DNA of 64,000 bases from Saxidomus purpurata (taxonomy: Eukaryota > Mollusca > Bivalvia > Venerida > Veneridae). The first letter of the stretch is position 1; every line of letters begins with the position of its first letter. Shown one piece after another: positions 58,205 through 64,000 of this stretch. The notes beneath the pieces were generated by a model. It was not told the origin of the DNA, made no database searches, and saw nothing but the letters and a program-made list of their open reading frames with translations. The stretch lies in contig JAFMSR010000017.1 in the NCBI GenBank assembly GCA_022818135.1, positions 5,838,167-5,902,166 of the forward strand, given 5' to 3'. The position numbers were made by a program, and so were the translations under genes.

Positions 58205-59116
58205 GTTGGTGGAGAATATCCGGGTACAAAACCGCTACCTCTACGCCAAGTGAACAACTGTTACATTCCCCAATATAATGGACAACGACGAGCAGCCACA
58301 AGTGACATAGATCACTCTTCTATCGGGCTACAGCAAAGACTGAGCTTCCAGAACAGAAGATGGCACCCAGCAAGTCTAAGAAGACCTGGGCAAGCAGTCA
58401 ACAGATCCGCATCATACAAAAACAATAGAAATCTATGTGAACATTCATTAACTCTCTGTGGAAGGTGTGGTGAGTCAACTTCTTATATTCATGTTTGCAA
58501 AGCAACGAATAGGCAATGCTACATATGCAGACAGTATGGACACTACGCAAAATATTGCTTCTCCTCAATGAGAACGGAACCTAAATCTAAGTGTGTAAAT
58601 CTAAAGCAGCAACAAAATTTACCAGAAAGAGGACATGTAAACCAAGATGTTGATATTTTGAAAGCAGCTATGTGCTCTCTTATGCCATTCTGTAACATTG
58701 ACAACAAAGAACTCACAAAACTTGGACCAAGAAATTCTTGCAAAGTACAACCAAATTTGGTACCAGTAGACAAACACTTAACTATCATGATGGAGGCAAA
58801 CAAATGCTTGAAGAATGACCTACAGGGACTCCAAGAAGAAAACGATATACTCAAGGAATCTGTGAAAACTCTCAAAATGATGTACCAAGCTGCAAAGGAA
58901 GATATGCAAAAACTATCCACAAAGCAATGTAGTGACATTTTAGACCATGTAAATAGCAGCGGTCAATCCACCGATTACAGACAGAGAAAATTCTACTGCA
59001 ATACATGTGGAAGCAGTGCATTTCATTACATGTGTGATGCTAGTGATAATCAGTGTACCTTGTGTAAAAAGAAGGGCCACTTTGCTGTGTTTTGTCCCAG
59101 ACTTGTTATAATTTAA
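58151..59116 (+). CDS. Gag-like protein with two double zinc-knuckle modules
   Basis: 321 residues. The first 18 codons lie in the 5' LTR; the next Met is at about residue 140, after the first zinc module, so the LTR ATG is needed. Two similar modules: residues 103-116 (C-x2-C-x7-H-x-C) plus 123-136 (C-x2-C-x4-H-x4-C, CYICRQYGHYAKYC); and 283-295 (C-x2-C-x5-H-x2-C, CNTCGSSAFHYMC) plus 302-315 (C-x2-C-x4-H-x4-C, CTLCKKKGHFAVFC). The second motif of each is a classic retroviral-type zinc knuckle that binds nucleic acid. Residues about 60-95 are basic. Residues about 207-258 form a likely coiled coil (CLKNDLQGLQEENDILKESV). There is no capsid-like domain that I recognise, and no pol. The role is probably RNA packaging or binding for the element. 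Confidence 0.8.
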   Translation: MRQTIFGSLLATLPRGVKVGGEYPGTKPLPLRQVNNCYIPQYNGQRRAATSDIDHSSIGLQQRLSFQNRRWHPASLRRPGQAVNRSASYKNNRNLCEHSLTLCGRCGESTSYIHVCKATNRQCYICRQYGHYAKYCFSSMRTEPKSKCVNLKQQQNLPERGHVNQDVDILKAAMCSLMPFCNIDNKELTKLGPRNSCKVQPNLVPVDKHLTIMMEANKCLKNDLQGLQEENDILKESVKTLKMMYQAAKEDMQKLSTKQCSDILDHVNSSGQSTDYRQRKFYCNTCGSSAFHYMCDASDNQCTLCKKKGHFAVFCPRLVII

Positions 59117-59232
59117 TGCACACACAAAAGAACAAAGAAAAGCTGTGGAAATAACTTTTAATTCAGGACACTTAACATGACAACAATGTGAGAATAATAG
59201 ATTTGGTTAAACTTTGGAGACCAAAATTTTCA

Positions 59233-59246
59233 AAGCAAGGGGGAGT
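59233..59246 (+). promoter_or_regulatory. polypurine tract
   Basis: AAAGCAAGGGGGAG followed by one T, immediately before the 3' LTR: the expected primer site for plus-strand DNA synthesis. Confidence 0.6.
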
Positions 59247-60137
59247 TTTAGGAAGCTCAAAAATGCTTTTTTGCTTATGCAACCTTGTTATTATCATTAT
59301 TTTAGTATTTTTATATATTAAATGTTTTTCATTACTTCAACATACAGATAACTTTTTACCACTTTTCAAACTTTGACCAGTAATAGTTTGATTACTTTTG
59401 TTAGCAGACTGATGCCACATTTATTGCCTATTTAGTAGTGTTTGATAAATGTTAGGTAATATAGATTGCTAGGGATCAGATGTAAACAACTGTAGTACAT
59501 GTAAAAATAACTGAGGTGCATCTTATTATGTAACAGACACTTTTATCATTCTAAATTTTATGAATCTTACAAATTAACTTGTAAAACCTGTCTAAAGTTA
59601 GGTAACAATTATGTGTACAGAATTATGCCATAAAATGGTCAAAACTGTCTATTTTGACAAATGGAACACCTAGAGTGCATTTCTTATATTAGTTTTCATT
59701 GGTCATAGAAATTATTCTAAGTCTGTATTGTGAAATTTAATTGGTGTATTAAAAAGGTCCGCCTACTTTGCGTTCAAGAATTTTTCAGTATTTAAATGAA
59801 AGATACTCAGGTTATAGATAGATGAATGAATAAATGGATAAATACACATACTAATACTTAGTGAAAGAAATACTTAGTGATAAACAGAACTCTGTGAAAA
59901 AAGAAAATAGATTCAAGATTTCTTAGTGCTGATTTTGGAAATTTAGATATCAATTGATACATTAATGTGAACTGAGATACAAAATAATTGATAGAAACAT
60001 TGTGTTACAAAACTGGAACTTTTGAATATTATTTATGTACTGTTATTTGTTATATATTTCTACCTGTAAATAAATAAACAATAATGAGACAGACAATATT
60101 CGGTTCCTTACTCGCCACCCTTCCCAGAGGTGTTAAA
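59247..60137 (+). repeat. 3' LTR
   Basis: 891 bases, matching the 5' LTR except for two one-base indels. Its ATG copy runs into flanking DNA and stops after 20 codons. Confidence 0.85.
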
Positions 60138-60579
60138 CATATATAGAGGAATCCATTACCTTCAAACTCTAAGTATGACCTTGACCTTTGAGCTAGGGAC
60201 GTGGGTCTTGCACGCGACACGTCGTCTTGATGTGCTAGACATGTGTGCCTAGTTATTTTAAAATCCTTCAATGCATGACAAAGTTACAGTCCGGACACGA
60301 ATGTGTGCATATATAGAGGATTCCATAACCTTCATACTCCAAGTGTGACCTTCACCTTTGAGGTAGGGATGTGGGTCTTGCACGCGACACGTCGTCTTGA
60401 TGTGCTAGACATGTGTGCCAAGTTATTTTAAAATCCTTCAATGCATGACAAAGTTACAGTCCGGACACGAATTTGTAAGTGGGGACGGACGGACGGACGG
60501 ACAGACGGACGGACGGACAGACGGTCAGGCGACGGACAGACGGTGCGATTTTAATATGCCACCCTTCGGGGCATAAAAA

Positions 60580-61442
60580 TTCATTTTCAGGCTAAAATAA
60601 GGTGGACATGGAGTTTCTTCCAAATTCCGCCTAAGGGCCCTGATACTCTTAGACAGAATCCGCCTTAAGCCTAAGCGGAAGCTGTAGAATATAAATTGCA
60701 AAGATATTATCATATGCTTCTTAGGCGGAAAATGCAACTTGGTATCAACTCTTAGGCGGGATTATTGCAACAGGAAGTTCTTTTGTTACCTTTCACCAGC
60801 TGTCTGATTGGTTAACGTTCAAATGTTAGAACTGTGAAGCACATGACAGACATTTTAGAAAGTTTTTGACCAGTGTAATATGAAATATTTTGATGATACA
60901 GCTGTTTTTTGTGGTAAAATGGACAGTTTCATTGCAATAGTGAGTTATTGATAACTTTTTGGAAGGGATTTACATCTATCAAGGCTGTTTTTTGCTATAA
61001 TAATAACTGGAGCTCAGTAGGAGAATGCAGCAGACTGCATTAATGGTAAATATTAAACTGTTCTAAAGTTGATCTAAAGAAGCAATTGTTTAAGGTTAAT
61101 ATGACTTTTAAATTTGTTTGTCATATGAAATTTAATGAAAAGATCACTTATATTAAGTTAAACCTTTTCAAGCATTAAAATTTTATTTGTTTTTGTGTTA
61201 CATTGTAACCAGGCTTTTGAGTATATTATAGTTCAGAATGCAATAATAGCGACACATAAATCTCTCAAGTGAAACACAAAACTAAACTGACTAATTCTGT
61301 CTGATTTAATACCCATTTTTATGAAATGCAGGTTACTATTAGTAACAAAAAAACAAAAATAATATCAAACAGGGAATGCCACATACCAAAAACGCAGCCT
61401 CCCCAAAACGAGCCCCACAGCACCCAGAAGTGCACACCACCA

Positions 61443-61487
<45 letters not shown>

Positions 61488-62150
61488 CACACAACGTCAT
61501 TTTTCTGATTCAGTAAACAGATTTTTTTTCACCAAACAATCCTAGGCGGATTTTATTCAGCCTATTTATAAGGCGTATTTTTTCCGCCTAGTGTAGGCGG
61601 ATTCCGCCTATCTAGGCAGAATCCGCTTAAGCTCATTTAAATATTTCGAAGCCTATTCAGCCCAAGAAGCACTAAACAACTATATTCAATTTAAGACGGA
61701 ATCCGCCTTACAGCTAAGACGGATTCCGCCTATAGTCGGGGCGTAATTTTTCGTACAGGATGAACGTTGCACAATAGGAATTATATAAAAGTGGTCCAAT
61801 ATAGTGCAGACGGCTAATCGTGTAGAACGTTTGCACGTTAGCCTAGACCTAAATGCGTATTATTCATATTATTGTTCAAAGATCGGATGTTGACTTTCGG
61901 TTAAACCAAATGTTGACGTACTGCATATCGTGCAAGATTTACACCAGGTGTTATTCTACCGACGCAAAGGATATGGGAATTCACTTATTTGTATAGACAT
62001 TCGGTAAAGTGCTCACTGTAACTATAAAAATTATGACAGTGGCTAGATAGCGGTTATACGTCAAATAGAACTCAGCTCTTACATTGTAATTAGACATCTA
62101 TTAATAATATTGTTGTTAAGCAAATGAAAATGTCGGAGTAAATTGAATAA
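60580..62150. other. interior of second-level and outer elements
   Basis: 60590-60760 and 61540-61740 carry repeated GGCGGA/TCCGCC palindromes. 60780-61320 is AT-rich with no ORF. 61446-61493 is a (CA)n tract. No gene. Confidence 0.6.
61446..61493. repeat. (CA)n microsatellite
   Basis: About 24 CA units with one G interruption. Confidence 0.95.
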
Positions 62151-62289
62151 TCGTTTTTTGGTTTCGTTCATCGGGAATCGTGTATCGTTCTCATTGCTCA
62201 TCATTCATTGGTTATCGTGTGTTCATCGTGCGTTCCATTTGCATGTATCGTTCGTTCCGTGTGCAAAGTTATACATAAGCACCACTGTA

Positions 62290-63010
62290 CACTATATTGT
62301 GGAACAAGTATCAAATACATAAGAGAGGAATCATTTCCTTTTCAAAGATTAGAGACAAATCTTAACGATATTGGTATTCATTCTTTTTCAAAGAATTTAG
62401 AGTTAAATGCCTAAATACCGGGAAACAATATCATATCAGGTCATTTGCTTGTTACATAGCAAATTATGATCAGCGTTCGAACTTAATGAATTTGACATCT
62501 TTTTACTACTAAATAATCATACTTTCTTGTATTTAAGGATCGAACACTTGCACAAGAATTTCGATGCAATGTAATATGTATATTGCCTGACAAGAATACG
62601 CTGGCAATGCCGCCAAAGCACGTTTAAACGATGCCTGTAAAAATTGTACAACTAAAAAAAAAACAGTCACCTAAACTATCAATTCTTGTCTCTTGAACAA
62701 TTCATTTTCACAGGCAAAAACACAGTAATTGGTGCTCATTTTCATCAGAACTTTTCATAGTTTTAATTGACCTTTTTATACTTATCAGAAAGAGCTTCAA
62801 TGACCTAAAAAAAAGGGCAAAAGAATTATAAGCATACCATAGACAGAGATATGCCTCGTACACAAATTCGTCTAAATTACATTATATGGCGTTGAAGAAA
62901 AAGACACGCCCCCTCTCGGACATGAAGCATGGCGTTGAAGAAAAAGACACGCCCCCTCTCGGACAAGAAGCATATCACGCGATGCGTATACTCAGGGTCA
63001 GTATACTAAT
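62290..63010. other. gene-free stretch with a 44-bp duplication
   Basis: 62889-62975 contains two adjacent copies of GGCGTTGAAGAAAAAGACAC and onward to GGACAWGAAGCAT; they differ at about one base. Otherwise no gene. Confidence 0.6.
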
Positions 63011-63156
63011 ATTAGTTATACAGATTCTTGACGGTGTATACGGACTCGTATAGCCTGTTCGTGCCGATATTAGCCCGAGCCGTTAGGCGAGGGTTTATAT
63101 CGGCACTAACAGGCTATACGAGTCCGTATACACCGTCAAGAATCTGTATAACTAAT
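63011..63156. repeat. near-perfect hairpin, 62-bp arms
   Basis: The left arm (63011-63072, ATTAGTTATACAGATTCTTG and onward) and right arm (about 63095-63156, ending CAAGAATCTGTATAACTAAT) pair almost throughout, with one mismatch near the loop and an imperfect inner edge. The loop is about 22 bases. Probably a small foldback transposon. No tRNA- or miRNA-like feature is claimed. Confidence 0.9.
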
Positions 63157-63600
63157 TTATAATACCGCAGATTTGTTTGGAAGACAAGATAACTACCTGA
63201 ATTGTCAACAACATTGTCGAAATATTGCTGTTATATTTATAAATGACAAAAAGCCGATACCCATGGGAGCCCCCCAATTCTTTTACCTTCGTATGATTCC
63301 GTCACGGCGCTCGTAATCAGCCGATCTTAGTTTTTTTTCTCAGAAATTCAATAGAAAGAAAAATAACCCTGTGGCTTACGGTGTTTTCGACCCGAGAGCA
63401 AAGTATAGCATGGCATTTTGCATTATTTGCAGTCACATAATAATTAATTTCCGTTAAGCCGGTCCCATTTCGATTTTATGACGTCATCAGTTCAAGTCTA
63501 CGTCACCGAGACAGTAATGTTTTGGCAGACATTTTTGTAGCGTGTGGACTGGATAAACACAGATTTCTTTTTAATTTATTACTTCGGCTTTAACCCCTTA
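63157..63600. other. gene-free stretch
   Basis: No exon or repeat recognised before the palindromic repeat field. Confidence 0.5.
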
Positions 63601-63607
63601 GAAAAAA

Positions 63608-63836
63608 GTCAGTGGAATACCAGCGGTTTCCAGTGGTTTCCAGTGGAATTCCACTGGAACAGTAATTTCTTGGATTATTCCACTGGAATTCCAGTGGTAT
63701 TACCACTGACATTCCACTCACAGTGGAGTCCACTGGAATTCCAGTGGTGTCCTCTGGAATTCCAGTGGTATTACCACTGACATTCCATTCACAGTGGAGT
63801 CCTCTGGAATGCCAGTGGACTTCACTGGAACCAAAT
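63608..63836. repeat. CCAGTGGAATTCCACTGG palindromic repeat field
   Basis: At least a dozen overlapping copies of CCAGTGGAATTCC and its complement, with GTGGTATTACCACTGACATT as a longer unit repeated twice (63688-63715, 63746-63785). Many copies are self-complementary. The ORFs across it on both strands only reflect the repeat. Confidence 0.85.
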
Positions 63837-64000
63837 TTTTATCAATACCACTGGCTTTCAACTGACCAGTGACATTATTATGAAATTTTACTGTAATGTA
63901 AAACAATCAAAATGAGAATGTGCAGTTTGACCTAGATCCAGTGAAAAATGCTGCCTCTTTTGCGTACACAAGGTTAAGTGTGGATGAATGACAGACAACA

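Larger units (their letters stand above)
57314..60137 (+). mobile_element. young LTR-flanked element with a single Gag-like ORF
   Basis: Direct terminal repeats 57314-58204 and 59247-60137 are 891 bases each and identical by eye except for two one-base indels (in an A-rich run near 57970 and at AATAATAAAC near 58140). The insertion split a repeat unit and duplicated CATAT (57309-57313, 60138-60142). A polypurine tract (AAAGCAAGGGGGAG) directly precedes the 3' repeat, as in LTR retrotransposons. The repeat begins TTTAGG and ends GTTAAA, not TG..CA. The internal region is only 1042 bases and has no protease, reverse transcriptase, RNase H or integrase; it must move with help from another element. 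Confidence 0.85.
56647..60579 (+). mobile_element. pearl/HINE-like element D, copy 2 (interrupted)
   Basis: Same start (AACAAGAGCTGTCCCTCACA) and end (CTTCGGGGCATAAAA) as copy 1, same core units and a longer ACGG tract (60484-60541). It is split at 57313/60138 by the LTR element. Without the insertion it would be about 1.1 kb. Confidence 0.75.
56583..61759. mobile_element. second-level DNA element (CCYGTACGAAAAA ends)
   Basis: The left end CCCGTACGAAAAAGTTAGGC matches the reverse complement of the right end, CCTGTACGAAAAATTACGCC. AT flanks both sides. Near both ends, and scattered through 60590-61740, are palindromic GGCGGATTCCGCC-type motifs. No protein-coding part of its own is visible. 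Confidence 0.65.
56432..62287. mobile_element. outer DNA element of the nest (CAGTGGTGC ends)
   Basis: Left end CAGTGGTGCTCACGTGTAAC and right end, reverse-complemented, CAGTGGTGCTTATGTATAAC; the match continues through TTTGCA. TA flanks both ends (56430-56431, 62288-62289). Inside each end is a field of ATCGTGCAT/ATCGTTCGT repeats (56455-56570 and 62160-62255). The 5.86-kb span is inflated by nested insertions. No transposase is seen. Tc1/mariner-like or pogo-like by the TA and CAGT. Confidence 0.75.

Noticed and set aside
58205..58230. tRNA primer-binding site after the 5' LTR
   Set aside because: TGGTGGAGAATATCCGGG begins with TGG as expected, but I could not match it to a known tRNA 3' end, so it was not listed as a feature.
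63544..63906. ORFs on both strands rich in FQW/PLEF
   Set aside because: Translation of the palindromic CCAGTGGAATTCC repeat.

Overview
The window is eukaryotic nuclear DNA, most likely from a marine bivalve mollusc. It is AT-rich and gene-poor. Its genes are split by introns with GT..AG borders and carry AATAAA signals. Many dispersed repeats look bivalve-like: elements with a tandem core plus an ACGG or GGTC microsatellite (pearl/HINE-like), jockey/CR1-type retrotransposon tails, mariner and pogo-like elements, and Polinton relics. No species is named, because nothing here fixes one.

Region 1 (1-17.6 kb) holds three tandem plus-strand paralogs of an AllA/ureidoglycolate-lyase-like cupin, each of two coding exons with a phase-1 intron at the same codon. 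Each first coding exon also has a splice acceptor just before its ATG, so a 5'UTR intron is likely. The spaces between them contain a tRNA-derived SINE, a pearl-like element, a broken 1.3-kb mariner and, inside the intron of paralog 3, a second mariner relic. A decayed copy of the first coding exon lies at 27.66 kb, so the family once extended further.

Region 2 (17.6-43 kb) is mostly repeats: a 0.95-kb minisatellite, several tandem-core elements, two pogo-like elements with TA duplications, two 5'-truncated non-LTR retrotransposons, a long foldback element, a 1.2-kb element with a 6-bp target duplication, a BED-finger fragment and a Polinton capsid fragment. The only clear host gene is a single-exon B-box/NHL-like protein at 22.8-24.1 kb.

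Region 3 (43-51 kb) holds a three-exon minus-strand gene for a small mucin-like membrane protein, an acidic Ser-rich minus-strand ORF pair, a 500-base assembly gap, and a tandem array of phase 2-2 exons coding an Ala/Pro/Thr/Glu-rich segment, followed by a matching terminal exon.

Region 4 (52-64 kb) is a transposon graveyard. Two pearl-like families occur here, a Polinton polymerase relic lies between two copies of one of them, and there is a four-level nest at 56.4-62.3 kb. The innermost insertion is a very young LTR-flanked element whose only ORF is a zinc-knuckle, Gag-like protein starting inside the LTR. The window ends with a near-perfect 62-bp-arm hairpin and a palindromic CCAGTGGAATTCC repeat field. 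The genes do not form an operon-like unit; only the cupin paralogs are related to one another.
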